64,000 bases of DNA. Origin: Ulvibacter algarum (GTDB lineage Bacteria > Bacteroidota > Bacteroidia > Flavobacteriales > Flavobacteriaceae). A program made the position numbers and the translations under genes. The stretch is taken from the NCBI GenBank assembly GCA_947488905.1, contig CANLBJ010000009.1:59995-123994 (forward strand). The letters run 5' to 3'. Positions 44,592 to 54,899 of this stretch are shown here, in pieces. Position 1 is the stretch's first letter. Every line of letters starts with the position of its first letter. The notes under the pieces are model-generated. The model was not told the DNA's origin. It was given only the letters and a program-made list of their open reading frames with translations, and made no database searches.

Positions 44592-46091
44592 ATGTCATTC
44601 CCCAAAATAAATCCTACTACAACAAAAGCTTGGCAAAAACTTGATGCTCATTTTGAAGCTATTCACGATGCGCACATACAAGAGTTATTTACTTCAGAAA
44701 AAGGAAGGCGAAAAGCCATGACTATTGTTTGGGAAGACTTAATACTAGATTATTCAAAAAACAGAGTTACCCCAGAAACCTTACAATTATTGCTACAATT
44801 GGCAGAAGAATGTAAGCTAAAGGATGCAATAGAGGCTCAGTTTAGTGGGGAGAAAATTAACGAAAACGAAGACAGAGCAGTACTTCATACCGCTCTAAGA
44901 GATTTTAGCAATATGAAGCCCGAAGTAAAAGCCGCATTGGATAAAATGCGTGACTTTTCAGAAAAAATTATCTCAGGAAACTGGAAAGGGCATACGGGTA
45001 AAGCAATTACAGATGTCGTTAATATTGGAATAGGAGGGAGCGATCTTGGCCCAGCAATGGTTACAGAGGCGCTTACTTTTTATAAAAATCACTTAAACGT
45101 GCATTACGTGTCTAACGTAGATGGTGATCACGTGATGGAAACCTTAAAAAAACTAGACCCCGAAACAACTCTTTTTATAATTGTTTCAAAAACTTTTACA
45201 ACGCAAGAGACCTTAACAAACGCAAAGACCATTCGCAAATGGTTTATCGAGAATGCTTCAGAAGAAGCTGTAAGTAATCATTTTGTGGCTGTTTCTACAA
45301 ACTTAGCTGCAGTAGAAAGTTTTGGTATTTCAGAACAAAATGTATTCCCTATGTGGGATTGGGTAGGTGGTAGGTTCTCTTTATGGGGAGCTGTAGGTCT
45401 GTCTACTTGTTGTGCTGTAGGGTATGATCATTTTGAGGAGCTTTTAAAAGGAGCTCAAGCTATGGATAGTCATTTTAAAGACACTGCCTTTGATGCAAAT
45501 ATGCCGGTAATTATGGCAATGCTTTCTATCTGGTATAATAACTTTTTTCAGACAGAAACCGAAGCTGTTTTGCCATATTCACAATACTTGTCTAAGCTAG
45601 ATACTTACTTGCAACAAGCTGTAATGGAAAGCAATGGTAAAAGTATAGACAGAAACGGCGATCCTGTAGATTACCAGACCGGAACTATTGTTTGGGGTAG
45701 CACAGGAACAAACGCACAGCATGCTTTTATGCAGTTATTACATCAAGGCACAAAGTTAATCCCTACAGATTTTATTTGCTATACAGCATCTCTGTATGGA
45801 AACAAAGACCATCAAGAAAAATTGCTAGCTAATTGTTATGCGCAAGCAGATGCATTAGCGCAAGGAACCTATGGTAAACAGGTGGAGAATAATTACAAAC
45901 GTTTTGAGGGTAATAGCCCTTCAAATATGTTGAAAATAGAAAAGCTTACCCCTAACTCTTTAGGAAAACTTATTGCGCTTTATGAGCATAAACTCTTTGT
46001 GCAAGGCGTTATCTGGAATATCTACAGCTATGACCAACCTGGCGTTGAATTAGGGAAAAAGATGGCTATAGACTTACTTTCAAAAAAGTAG
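44592..46091 (+). CDS. pgi: Glucose-6-phosphate isomerase
   Basis: 499 residues. Both family signatures are visible: VNIGIGGSDLGP..., FIIVSKTFTTQET, WDWVGGRFSLW and, near the C-terminus, YDQPGVELGKK with the catalytic Lys. Somewhat shorter than the 549-residue E. coli enzyme. Interconverts glucose and fructose 6-phosphates. Last gene of the cluster. Confidence 0.96.
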   Translation: MSFPKINPTTTKAWQKLDAHFEAIHDAHIQELFTSEKGRRKAMTIVWEDLILDYSKNRVTPETLQLLLQLAEECKLKDAIEAQFSGEKINENEDRAVLHTALRDFSNMKPEVKAALDKMRDFSEKIISGNWKGHTGKAITDVVNIGIGGSDLGPAMVTEALTFYKNHLNVHYVSNVDGDHVMETLKKLDPETTLFIIVSKTFTTQETLTNAKTIRKWFIENASEEAVSNHFVAVSTNLAAVESFGISEQNVFPMWDWVGGRFSLWGAVGLSTCCAVGYDHFEELLKGAQAMDSHFKDTAFDANMPVIMAMLSIWYNNFFQTETEAVLPYSQYLSKLDTYLQQAVMESNGKSIDRNGDPVDYQTGTIVWGSTGTNAQHAFMQLLHQGTKLIPTDFICYTASLYGNKDHQEKLLANCYAQADALAQGTYGKQVENNYKRFEGNSPSNMLKIEKLTPNSLGKLIALYEHKLFVQGVIWNIYSYDQPGVELGKKMAIDLLSKK

Positions 46092-46114
46092 TCTTTTACT
46101 TTTTTGTGTCGCTA

Positions 46115-46944
46115 GTGTTTTTATTTTTAAAAATAACAACTCCCTGGTTTGCCAAAGTTTTTAAAGAAGTTATTCCGTTTAAATATCAAAAACTAAGTCT
46201 TGCTTTAAAGTATACTGAAGCGATAAAAAAAACGAAACCCTTCTATTGAATTTTCTGTAATTGTTTCTTTAACTACTATTGCTTCTAGATTATATGTAGT
46301 TCATTATACTATATTAAGTATACTTTTATAAGATAAGAAGCCTAAAAAAATAGTACTGTGGGTTCATAAAGGACTCAAAGATAAAATATCCCAGCAGCTA
46401 AGAAACTTAGAATGTGAAGTGTTTGAAATAACCTTTTCTGAGATTGATGGTCCACATCTAAAATAGGTAGAGTCAATGAATAAAAATCCTGATAATAATA
46501 TCATTACTATAGATATGACCAGGTTTATCCAGCTCACTTTATTGGATTCTTTTACCAATGTCACAAAGCACATCCTAAAAATATCATCGCTAATTCTCCA
46601 CGATTAATCACTTAAGCTGATAACGGTGACTTAGCACCTTATCAAAAATGGCCTTATACTAAAAGACAACCAGCAGATTGTAAAAACTTATTGCCTCTTG
46701 GTATTTATGGTGTTTTATATCCCCATATAGTTTAGACGAGCGTTATTTTGATATGGACTATAATTAATAGACTAAGCCCAAAGGCAGATGATTTGTGGTT
46801 TAAAGCTATGAGCATATTAAAAGGTACAGAAATACATATTCCAGTTAGTATAGTAAAAAGCCTATTTTGATTTTAGGAACACAAGAGATTGCTTTAAAGC
46901 ACCAGAATAGAAAACTAGTGGAGTATTTTGATATAAAGAATTAG
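46115..46944 (+). pseudogene. Decayed glycosyltransferase-like gene
   Basis: No ORF is intact, but in shifting frames one reads IEFSVIVSLTTIASRLYVVH (46245 on), KPKKIVLWVHKGLKDKI, HFIGFFYQCHKAHPKNIIAN, LAPYQKWPYTKRQ, NLLPLGIYGVLYP and LSPKADDLWFKAMSILKG, ending YFDIKN and TAG at 46942. This order (SLTS-x-x-x-R, LW, PY-x-x-W, PTG-x-GG-v-LYP, ADD-x-W) is that of a polysaccharide glycosyltransferase family. At least four stops and several frameshifts show it is dead. Confidence 0.75.
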
Positions 46945-46974
46945 TGTTTTCAATATTTTTATAAAAAGCAGCAC

Positions 46975-48420
46975 TTATTTCAGTTGAAGACTCCACTCAT
47001 AGTAATCAAAATAAACAAAAGAAAAAGAAGTGTTATTCTTTTTAGAAATGGTTTTTAGTTCATTTTGTAATTTGTCAATAGAAGTTTTTTTACGCTCTGG
47101 ATGCATAACCATAGCGTTAAAAAAAGTGTAAAAACATTGAATTAAATCTTTCTCTCTTTCGTTGTTTTTAGCCAGTTTTTTTAAGGTTATAATTTCAGAT
47201 TCAATAAGACTTATATAATTTACTTCATAATGGAGTATTAGAGAAAATATTCTTGCTTGAACTTTGCGATAACCCATCACGCCTCTTTGGTGCCATAAAT
47301 TACAGTGATACATACCTAGAGAATGGTCTTTAAGAATTACGGCAGATTTCACAACATTTAAATAAATATATTGAATTTGCGCTTCTTCGTACTCTGCTGC
47401 ATTGTTTTCTATTAAACTAATCGCTAAGCCTAAATAATCCTGTATCAAGTCTAAATTATTCGTGTAATAAGCAAACTCTAAGTAACGAGTATAAAGGATA
47501 TATTTTATGTAATATTCTGGATATTCTTTTTTTTGAGATAATTCTTGAAGTAAAGTAACGCCGTGTTCAAAATGTTTTTTATTTTTTGTTAATGCAGAGT
47601 GGTATATGTAATTGCTCATTGCAGGTAAAATCTGAGTATGATCAAAAAGCTGAAAGTTTTTAGTTATAAAATTAACATAGGAGTAAGAGATGTTTAATCC
47701 TGTTTTAAAATCAGATTGCAGATAGTTGATGAGTACGTTTATATAATACCAATGTTCTGTAGATTTTTTACTAAGGCAATTGTCTATGTTTTTTATGAGG
47801 GGTTGGTTTTTAAATTCTTTTAAAGTTTTCATTTCAGCATCAAAAAGATGTTCACTAAATTGAAATTCTCGCACCTCTTGGCGTAGCATGTGGTAGGTGT
47901 TAATATTCTGAATAATCGCGTTTATTTCATTTCTTTGTTGCCCTAGTGCCTCCAGTTTATCTTTATAACTAATGATGCCTTGCTTAAAGAGAATAATTTC
48001 TTCAAGTTCTATAAGACGTAATATGCCTGTAAACTCTTCTTGTTTATATGCATTAGTTTTTAAAACCTTTAATTTTTTTAGTGCTTCTTTTTTAAATCCT
48101 TTTGCAGAAAGCGCTTCTAGTATAAGAATGCCTTTTTGAATTTTATTTCTTTTAGATCTATTTAAATTATAGTTAGATAAGCTAAGTAGTATTTTGTCGT
48201 TTAGGTAGTTAACTTCAGAGCTCTGGTATTTTTCTATAGTAGTTCCTTTAAACAAATTAGGTAAAACTTCTTTGTCATAATTCTTTAAGCCTTCTATAGC
48301 ATCATAAATTTTTAAATAATTTTTGTCTTCTTTTCCTACGTGAGATTTAGCATATCGCTTAAAATGAATCTTTTCGCTTTTTGTTAAGCTTTTAATTAAA
48401 TCATATAAGAAGTGACTCAT
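46975..48420 (-). CDS. All-helical repeat protein, unknown function
   Basis: 481 residues, almost all amphipathic helix, TPR-like in spacing (ALSAKGFKKEALKKLKVLKTNAY, then paired helices rich in Tyr and Leu). The basic start DLIKSLTKSEKIHFKRYAKS looks like a conserved motif. No signal peptide or membrane segment. Likely a cytosolic scaffold or regulator; function unknown. Divergent from the large secreted subtilase with a palindrome between them. Confidence 0.7.
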   Translation of the reverse strand: MSHFLYDLIKSLTKSEKIHFKRYAKSHVGKEDKNYLKIYDAIEGLKNYDKEVLPNLFKGTTIEKYQSSEVNYLNDKILLSLSNYNLNRSKRNKIQKGILILEALSAKGFKKEALKKLKVLKTNAYKQEEFTGILRLIELEEIILFKQGIISYKDKLEALGQQRNEINAIIQNINTYHMLRQEVREFQFSEHLFDAEMKTLKEFKNQPLIKNIDNCLSKKSTEHWYYINVLINYLQSDFKTGLNISYSYVNFITKNFQLFDHTQILPAMSNYIYHSALTKNKKHFEHGVTLLQELSQKKEYPEYYIKYILYTRYLEFAYYTNNLDLIQDYLGLAISLIENNAAEYEEAQIQYIYLNVVKSAVILKDHSLGMYHCNLWHQRGVMGYRKVQARIFSLILHYEVNYISLIESEIITLKKLAKNNEREKDLIQCFYTFFNAMVMHPERKKTSIDKLQNELKTISKKNNTSFSFVYFDYYEWSLQLK

Positions 48421-48583
48421 TTGAATTCCTTTTTTTTAATGCTTAAATTATCTTTAATCGTAGTTATATCAGTAAAAATAAATAATTTTTTAATTTTTAA
48501 AATCCTCCTTTTGTGATAAAATGTATTTTTTTTAACTATTGATATCAAATACTTTTAATTTTCAATTTGAATTTTTAGTCAAT

Positions 48584-48599
48584 AGGTGATAAATCACCT
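48584..48599. promoter_or_regulatory. Palindrome between divergent genes
   Basis: AGGTGATAAATCACCT, 7-bp arms with a 2-bp centre, in the 289-bp divergent gap; candidate operator. Confidence 0.35.
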
Positions 48600-48709
48600 T
48601 GCTTCAATAAATAACTGAGTGACAGATCTTAAAATTTATTTTGAAATAGTATGTATTCATCGGGATTATTAAAATCAGTTAGATTTTTTGATTTCTAAAA
48701 TTAAAAGCC

Positions 48710-51700
48710 ATGAAAAAAACAGCTACAGTTGCCATGTTATTATTTAGCGTGATCCTTTTTGCCCAAACTTCTTACAATATTCAGTTTCAAAATGAAACGG
48801 TAAGAATAGAAGAAAACATCAATACCTTTAAATGGGGTGATATGCCAGAAGCTTCAAAATTTGAAAATGGGTATTATGGCTGGGTTCAGTTTTTCGAAAC
48901 CCCAAGTCAAGATATTCAAAATGACTTTAAAAATAAAGGCTTAGAGCTTATTGAATACATTCCAAACAAAGCATATGTTTTTTATTTTTCAGAAAACACA
49001 TCTATTCAATATCTAAAGGATAGCGGGGTAAGAGCTATTGTTCCTATAGACGGGAAGTTTAAACTTTCTTCTGCACTAAAGATGCCGCCTTTTCCAGCAT
49101 ATGCTATAGATGGGGATAACATACTAGTAACTTTAGAATTTCATAAGCATACAAATTCAAATTATGTAATCCAAGAACTAGCAAAACAACAGATTGTAGT
49201 TAAAAAAGAATATAAAGGGCATAATGTTATTGACCTTTCTATCCCTAACAACTGTATAGACGCGTTTTCTAATTTGTCTTTTGTAAAATGGATTGAATTA
49301 ATATCAGCGCCACCTGTTAAAGATGATACACACGGCAGAAGTATACATAGATCTACAAATTTAGACACACAAACCTCTGCTGGAAGAAACTACACCGGTG
49401 AGGGTATTGGTGTGATGGTTAGAGATGACGGTGTTGTTGGTCCTCATATAGATTTTCAAGGACGATTAGATAATGGTACTTCTACTCCAGGAAACTCTGG
49501 TGACAATCACGGTGATGGTGTAGGGGGTGTTATGGCTGGTGCAGGAAATTTAGACCCTACAGCAAGAGGAATGGCAGCTGGCTCTAATGTGTTTGTTGTT
49601 GACTTTGATTCTAGTTTTTTAGATAGTGAAACAACAACCCTTATTAATGATGGTAGTGTGCAGGTTACAAATACCTCTTATAGTAGTACTTGTAATGGTG
49701 GTTATGATATAGAAGCGAGAACCGTAGATGAACAAACAAAAGATATACCTTCATTACTTCACGTTTTTTCTGCTGGTAATTCTAATGGTAATGATTGTGG
49801 TTATGGTGCAGGAGATCAATGGGGTAATATAACCGGAGGGCATAAGACCGCTAAAAATGTAATATGTACCGCCAATGTGAATTTTGATGGCTCTTTAGCT
49901 AATTCAAGTGCTAGAGGTCCTGCAACTGATGGAAGATTAAAACCAGATATTGCGGCGATGGGTGACGGTCAAGTATCTACTGGCCCAAATAATGATTACT
50001 ATACGTTTGGGGGTACTTCGGCTGCTGCGCCAAGTATTGCAGGAGTTTCTGCACAATTGTATGAGGCTTATGGTGATGCAAACGGTGGTGCTTTACCGCA
50101 ATCTGCACTTATCAAAGCTTCTATTTTAAATACAGCAAATGATGCTGGTAATGAAGGTCCTGATTTTAAATTTGGTTGGGGAATTGTAAATGCGCTTCGT
50201 GCAGCTAAATTAATTGAAGAAGGAAGATATTTTAGTGATGTTGTTGCTCAAGGAGCAACAAATAATCATACAATTGCTATTCCTTCTGGTATTACACAAG
50301 TACGGTTTATGTTATACTGGAGCGATGTTCCTGCGTCAGCTGGAGCAAGTACGGCTTTGATAAACGATCTTGATCTTGTTGTAAACGATCCAACAAATAA
50401 CAACTTACTTCCTTGGATTCTTGATCCAACTCCTAATCCCGTAACGCTTGATAACCCTGCAACTAATGGCGCAGACCATTTAAATAATACAGAGCAAGTA
50501 CTTATTAATAATCCAGATGCTGGAAACTATACTTTAGACATTTCAGGATTTAATGTTCCAGTGGGCCCTCAAGAATATTTTGTAGTATATGAAATTATTT
50601 CAGACCAGCTTACAGTTACCTACCCAAATGAAGGAGAACACTTTGTTGCTGGTGAGACAGAATCTATTCACTGGGATGCAGTAAATACAACAGAAGATTT
50701 TGATCTAGAATACTCAACAGATGGCGGAACAAACTGGACAACAATTGCAACAGTAGCTAGTAGCGCAACTAATTATGCGTGGGACATTCCGTCTTCACTA
50801 ATAGGAGCAGGTTTAATTAGAGTTACAAGCGGTTCATATAGCGATATAAGTGATGCTAGTTTTTCTTTGGCAGAGCAAGTAGAAGGGTTTAATTTTTCAA
50901 TAGTATGCCCGGATGAAGTAACTTTTACTTGGGATGCTTTAGCAGATGCAGAATCTTATGATGTTTATCTGTTAGGAAATAAATTTATGGAGGTTGTTGG
51001 GAATTCAACGACAACAACTATTACAGTGCCTATTGCAGACGGAACAGAGATTATTTGGGCGGCGATTGTAGCTAAGAGCGATACTGATAATTGGTCTTCG
51101 CGTCGTACAGTGGCTATTTCAAATACAGGATTACTAAACTGTTCATTGCCAAATGACGTTGAAATTCTTACAATTTTAAATGAACCAGGAGATTTTTCTT
51201 CTATTTGTACTGGAGTGTCTGACGTTATTGTTTCCGCAGAAATCCTTAATTTTGGAATGAATTCGCAAAGCAATTTTGACGTGTCGTATCAACTAAGCGG
51301 TCAAGCTGCAGTTGTAGAAACATATACGGGAACAATAGCTGCTGGAGAACAGGTAGACTTTAACTTTGCTACACCACTTTCTGCGACAGAATCTGGTTTT
51401 TATACACTTACAGTTTCGACAAATTTGACAGGAGATGACAACCCCGGTAATGATGCAGTAACTTTAGATTTCTTTGTTGTAGTAGAGGCTACTTCGCTTA
51501 GTTTTGAAGAAGGTTTTGAAACTGAAGGTGTACCCCCAGATGGGTGGTTAATTACTAATGATGATAATGAATATACTTGGGAAGAAAGAAGTGGAGTAGT
51601 AGGTAGTGATGGTAGTGACACGGTAGCGGCATATGTAGCTAACTATTCTTATGATGGAAGCGGTGCAGAAGATTTTTTAACTACTGAATTTTTTGATCTA

Positions 51701-52297
51701 ACAGATGTAGATAATGCTTTTTTGAAATTTGATCTAGCAAAAGCACAATTTTCCCCTAACTTTCCTGATGCCTTAAGAGTTGAAATTAACCCAGGTTGTG
51801 ACGATGATAATACTTTTACAACTATTTATTATAAAATAGGTTTAGACTTATCAACGCTACCTGATTATGTGTCAGGAAATTTTGTGCCAGGAGATGCTTC
51901 AGAATGGAGAACTGAAGAAATTGATTTGACTAATTATGTAGGGGAGATTGTTCAAGTAAGATTTGTCAATGTTAATGCCTACGGAAATAATACATACATT
52001 GATAATATTAACTTAGATTATCTATTAGGAATAGAAGATACTATTCTTACAGGTATAAATATGTACCCAAACCCAGCAAAAGATACCGTGTTTATGACCT
52101 TGAGTAATCAAGCTGTTACTGATGCATCTATTGTTATTGTAAATAGTTTGGGCCAAACCGTTAAAACAATTTCTAACCAAGAGTTAGGGAATGGTTCAGC
52201 ATTAGCTATTGATATAGCAGGCTATAGCACAGGAATATATTTTGTAACTATAAATTCTGATAATATTTCAACAACTAAAAAGTTGATTATCAAATAA
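48710..52297 (+). CDS. S8 subtilisin-like peptidase with T9SS sorting domain
   Basis: 1195 residues. Signal peptide (MKKTATVAMLLFSVILFAQ); S8 catalytic domain at about 215-500 with Asp in VMVRDDGVVGPHID, His in DNHGDGVGGV and Ser in GGTSAAAPSIAG. Then beta-sandwich modules (HWDAVNTTEDFDLEYSTDGG and others), a cleaved-adhesin-like domain (about 930-1110; GFETEGVPPDGWLITND) and a type A T9SS sorting domain (about 1120-1195; INMYPNPAKDTVFM ... STGIYFVTINSD). Secreted or cell-surface protease that degrades external protein. Followed by a terminator. Confidence 0.93.
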   Translation: MKKTATVAMLLFSVILFAQTSYNIQFQNETVRIEENINTFKWGDMPEASKFENGYYGWVQFFETPSQDIQNDFKNKGLELIEYIPNKAYVFYFSENTSIQYLKDSGVRAIVPIDGKFKLSSALKMPPFPAYAIDGDNILVTLEFHKHTNSNYVIQELAKQQIVVKKEYKGHNVIDLSIPNNCIDAFSNLSFVKWIELISAPPVKDDTHGRSIHRSTNLDTQTSAGRNYTGEGIGVMVRDDGVVGPHIDFQGRLDNGTSTPGNSGDNHGDGVGGVMAGAGNLDPTARGMAAGSNVFVVDFDSSFLDSETTTLINDGSVQVTNTSYSSTCNGGYDIEARTVDEQTKDIPSLLHVFSAGNSNGNDCGYGAGDQWGNITGGHKTAKNVICTANVNFDGSLANSSARGPATDGRLKPDIAAMGDGQVSTGPNNDYYTFGGTSAAAPSIAGVSAQLYEAYGDANGGALPQSALIKASILNTANDAGNEGPDFKFGWGIVNALRAAKLIEEGRYFSDVVAQGATNNHTIAIPSGITQVRFMLYWSDVPASAGASTALINDLDLVVNDPTNNNLLPWILDPTPNPVTLDNPATNGADHLNNTEQVLINNPDAGNYTLDISGFNVPVGPQEYFVVYEIISDQLTVTYPNEGEHFVAGETESIHWDAVNTTEDFDLEYSTDGGTNWTTIATVASSATNYAWDIPSSLIGAGLIRVTSGSYSDISDASFSLAEQVEGFNFSIVCPDEVTFTWDALADAESYDVYLLGNKFMEVVGNSTTTTITVPIADGTEIIWAAIVAKSDTDNWSSRRTVAISNTGLLNCSLPNDVEILTILNEPGDFSSICTGVSDVIVSAEILNFGMNSQSNFDVSYQLSGQAAVVETYTGTIAAGEQVDFNFATPLSATESGFYTLTVSTNLTGDDNPGNDAVTLDFFVVVEATSLSFEEGFETEGVPPDGWLITNDDNEYTWEERSGVVGSDGSDTVAAYVANYSYDGSGAEDFLTTEFFDLTDVDNAFLKFDLAKAQFSPNFPDALRVEINPGCDDDNTFTTIYYKIGLDLSTLPDYVSGNFVPGDASEWRTEEIDLTNYVGEIVQVRFVNVNAYGNNTYIDNINLDYLLGIEDTILTGINMYPNPAKDTVFMTLSNQAVTDASIVIVNSLGQTVKTISNQELGNGSALAIDIAGYSTGIYFVTINSDNISTTKKLIIK

Positions 52298-52314
52298 TCT
52301 TTATTTATTTGGTG

Positions 52315-52350
52315 AAAAAAAAGGGGACTCTTATGAGTCCCCTTTTTTAT
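52315..52350 (+). terminator. Terminator after subtilase gene
   Basis: AAAAAGGGGACTC pairs with GAGTCCCCTTTTT around a short loop. Confidence 0.92.
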
Positions 52351-52454
52351 TTTACAGAAATTTCAAAACCTACTATGAATAGCAATAACTTCGTTTTAAA
52401 TAATTTCCCTATCTTCACAATGGCTGTCTAATAGTCACCACCTAAAGGGAATAT

Positions 52455-53996
52455 ATGCTCACAAAAGTTTATGGTAGCGCGGTTTTTGGCGTAGATGCAA
52501 CAACAATAACAATAGAAGTAAATGTAGATAATGGCATAGGCTACCACTTGGTAGGTTTACCTGATAACGCCATTAGAGAAAGTAACTATCGTATTGCCGC
52601 GGCCTTACAAAACAATGGCTATAAAATACCTGGGAAGAAACTTATTTTAAATATGTCTCCTGCAGATCTTCGTAAAGAAGGCTCTGCTTATGATCTCACA
52701 TTAGCAATGGGAATTCTTGCAGCTACAGAGCAAATTAAAACAAAGCACTCTTTAGATGAGTTTATTATTATGGGTGAGCTGTCATTAGATGGAAGCTTGC
52801 AACCTATAAGAGGTGCTTTGCCTATTGCGATAAAAGCGCTTGAAGAAGGGTATAAGGGTTTTATTCTCCCAACACAAAATGCAAAAGAAGCTGCCATTGT
52901 AGAAGGTCTTGAAGTGTATGGGGTTAATAATATCTCTCAAGTGATTGATTTTTTTAATGAGGGTGTTTCTTTGGAGCAAACCATCGTTGATATGGAGGCA
53001 GAGTTCTACGAGCATCTTGAAAATCCAGAGTTTGACTTTGCAGACGTTAAAGGGCAAGAGTCAATAAAACGCTGCATGGAAATTGCCGCAGCGGGTGGGC
53101 ATAACGTTATATTAATAGGTCCGCCGGGGTCTGGTAAAACAATGTTAGCAAAAAGATTGCCCAGTATTTTACCGCCTATGTCCTTGGGAGAATCACTAGA
53201 AACAACAAAAATACATAGCGTCGCAGGACGCACCATGCAGAAGGCTGGGATAATGACTTCGCGGCCTTTTAGGAGTCCGCATCACACGATATCAGACGTT
53301 GCACTTGTGGGAGGAGGCCAATACCCGCAACCTGGCGAAATCTCATTAGCACATAACGGCGTACTATTCTTAGATGAGCTTCCAGAATTTAAACGTGGCG
53401 TACTCGAAGTAATGCGACAGCCATTGGAAGATAGAGAGGTAACCATCTCTAGAGCACGATTTACGGTGACATATCCTTCAAGTTTTATGCTTGTGGCTAG
53501 TATGAACCCAAGCCCGGGTGGTTATTTTAACGACCCAGATGCACCTGTAGTTTCAAGCCCTGCGGAAATGCAACGGTATTTAAGTAAAATCTCAGGTCCA
53601 TTATTAGATAGGATAGATATACATATAGAAGTGACACCCGTGCCTTTTGAAAAATTGAGTGAAGAACGAAAAGGAGAAGCGAGCACGATTATTAGAGAGC
53701 GTGTAAGCAAAGCGCGTAAAGTGCAAACAGATCGTTTTGAAGCTTTTGATAACATACATTATAATGCCCAGATGGGAGTGAGGCAAATAAGAACGTATTG
53801 CAAACTAGAGCAATCGTCATTAGATTTGTTAAAAACGGCAATGGAGCGGTTAAATCTTTCGGCAAGAGCCTACGATCGCATTTTGAAAGTGTCTCGTACC
53901 ATAGCAGATCTTGAAAAATCTGAACACATCACGGGCAATCATATTTCCGAAGCCATACAATATAGAAGTCTTGATAGAGATGGATGGTTTGGATAA
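52455..53996 (+). CDS. comM: YifB/ComM-family Mg-chelatase-like AAA ATPase
   Basis: 513 residues: Lon-like N-terminal domain (to about 170; [20 protein letters not shown]), AAA motor with Walker [14 protein letters not shown] and Walker [13 protein letters not shown], and a C-terminal domain ([20 protein letters not shown]). ComM is a hexameric helicase promoting branch migration in natural transformation. Its 3' end (53931-53979) is repeated at 54752-54800, implying an insertion beside it. Confidence 0.93.
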   Translation: MLTKVYGSAVFGVDATTITIEVNVDNGIGYHLVGLPDNAIRESNYRIAAALQNNGYKIPGKKLILNMSPADLRKEGSAYDLTLAMGILAATEQIKTKHSLDEFIIMGELSLDGSLQPIRGALPIAIKALEEGYKGFILPTQNAKEAAIVEGLEVYGVNNISQVIDFFNEGVSLEQTIVDMEAEFYEHLENPEFDFADVKGQESIKRCMEIAAAGGHNVILIGPPGSGKTMLAKRLPSILPPMSLGESLETTKIHSVAGRTMQKAGIMTSRPFRSPHHTISDVALVGGGQYPQPGEISLAHNGVLFLDELPEFKRGVLEVMRQPLEDREVTISRARFTVTYPSSFMLVASMNPSPGGYFNDPDAPVVSSPAEMQRYLSKISGPLLDRIDIHIEVTPVPFEKLSEERKGEASTIIRERVSKARKVQTDRFEAFDNIHYNAQMGVRQIRTYCKLEQSSLDLLKTAMERLNLSARAYDRILKVSRTIADLEKSEHITGNHISEAIQYRSLDRDGWFG

Positions 53997-54150
53997 AAAT
54001 TTTTAGATTTTAATCACTTTAACTTTAAAAGCAATTACCCCGCAGTAGAACAATAAAACAAAAGTATTATAGGATTTCTATGTTAGAAATAAACAGAGTA
54101 TGAGAGCGCTATCAATAATAATATCAAGAATTTAAAAGCTTAATATAAGT

Positions 54151-54750
54151 ATGCTTTATATCAAATTTGAAATACAAGATTCATCAAAATTTGAAGATTT
54201 TAAAAAACTGTATGACCATATGGTTAAGGTAAGGCAGCCTGGTTTTAAGTTTGACGATGAAGGTCCTAATTTTGATTGGGACACTATGCCCGAAGAAGAA
54301 GTGGATGCTGCACTAGCTGAATTAAATAAATTTTTAGATGAACAGGTGGAGCCTGAAAAATATAGATGCAAAGAATTGCTGCCAGGCTATGTAAATGTAT
54401 TTCTAGACAGCTATTTGCAAAGCGAAAGTGAAAATTTAGAATCTTTTGGTAGTCAAGATGTGTTATCCATATTTAATTATTTAGAATACGGTTTTGAGGT
54501 AGATATGGATAATCTCAAAAGAATAAATAATTATTCAGGCATCGTTGAGTTTTCTACTGGCACCTATCCTTTTGGCGGGTTGGAGCGTTTTATAATGACT
54601 TTAGCAGCTTATAATTTAAAACCTATAAAATGTTTTGATGGCTTCAATGAATGTGAGGTTAATTGGATATCTCCTTTTGAGTATGACACAATCATATTAC
54701 CTAAAAAAAAGCGTTTTTCAATAATTACAAATATTTTTAATCTCAAATAA
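54151..54750 (+). CDS. Hypothetical protein, between copies of the comM 3' end
   Basis: 199 residues, acidic, no signal peptide. Visible parts: a charged N-terminal half (FDWDTMPEEEVDAALAELNKFLDE) and a C-terminal half with FSTGTYPFGGLERFIMTLAAYNL. I do not recognise a family. It is flanked by direct repeats of the comM 3' end 821 bp apart, so it seems to have arrived as a unit at that site. Lone, small, acidic accessory proteins are often immunity proteins, but nothing here proves that. Confidence 0.65.
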   Translation: MLYIKFEIQDSSKFEDFKKLYDHMVKVRQPGFKFDDEGPNFDWDTMPEEEVDAALAELNKFLDEQVEPEKYRCKELLPGYVNVFLDSYLQSESENLESFGSQDVLSIFNYLEYGFEVDMDNLKRINNYSGIVEFSTGTYPFGGLERFIMTLAAYNLKPIKCFDGFNECEVNWISPFEYDTIILPKKKRFSIITNIFNLK

Positions 54751-54751
54751 T

Positions 54752-54800
54752 ACAGGCAATCACATTTCCGAAGTTATACATTGCAGAAGTCTCGATAGAG
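54752..54800 (+). repeat. Diverged copy of the comM 3' end
   Basis: Aligns without gaps to 53931-53979 inside comM: 41 of 49 bases identical, and its reading frame still gives GNHISEVIHCRSLDR against [15 protein letters not shown]. Confidence 0.8.
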
Positions 54801-54899
54801 CGTTATTTTTCTGGATAGACATTAATTAAATATCCTTTAACAGGTATGATAATGTTTGTCTCAAACTTAAATATTAAACCAATTTTTTAAAAATATCAA

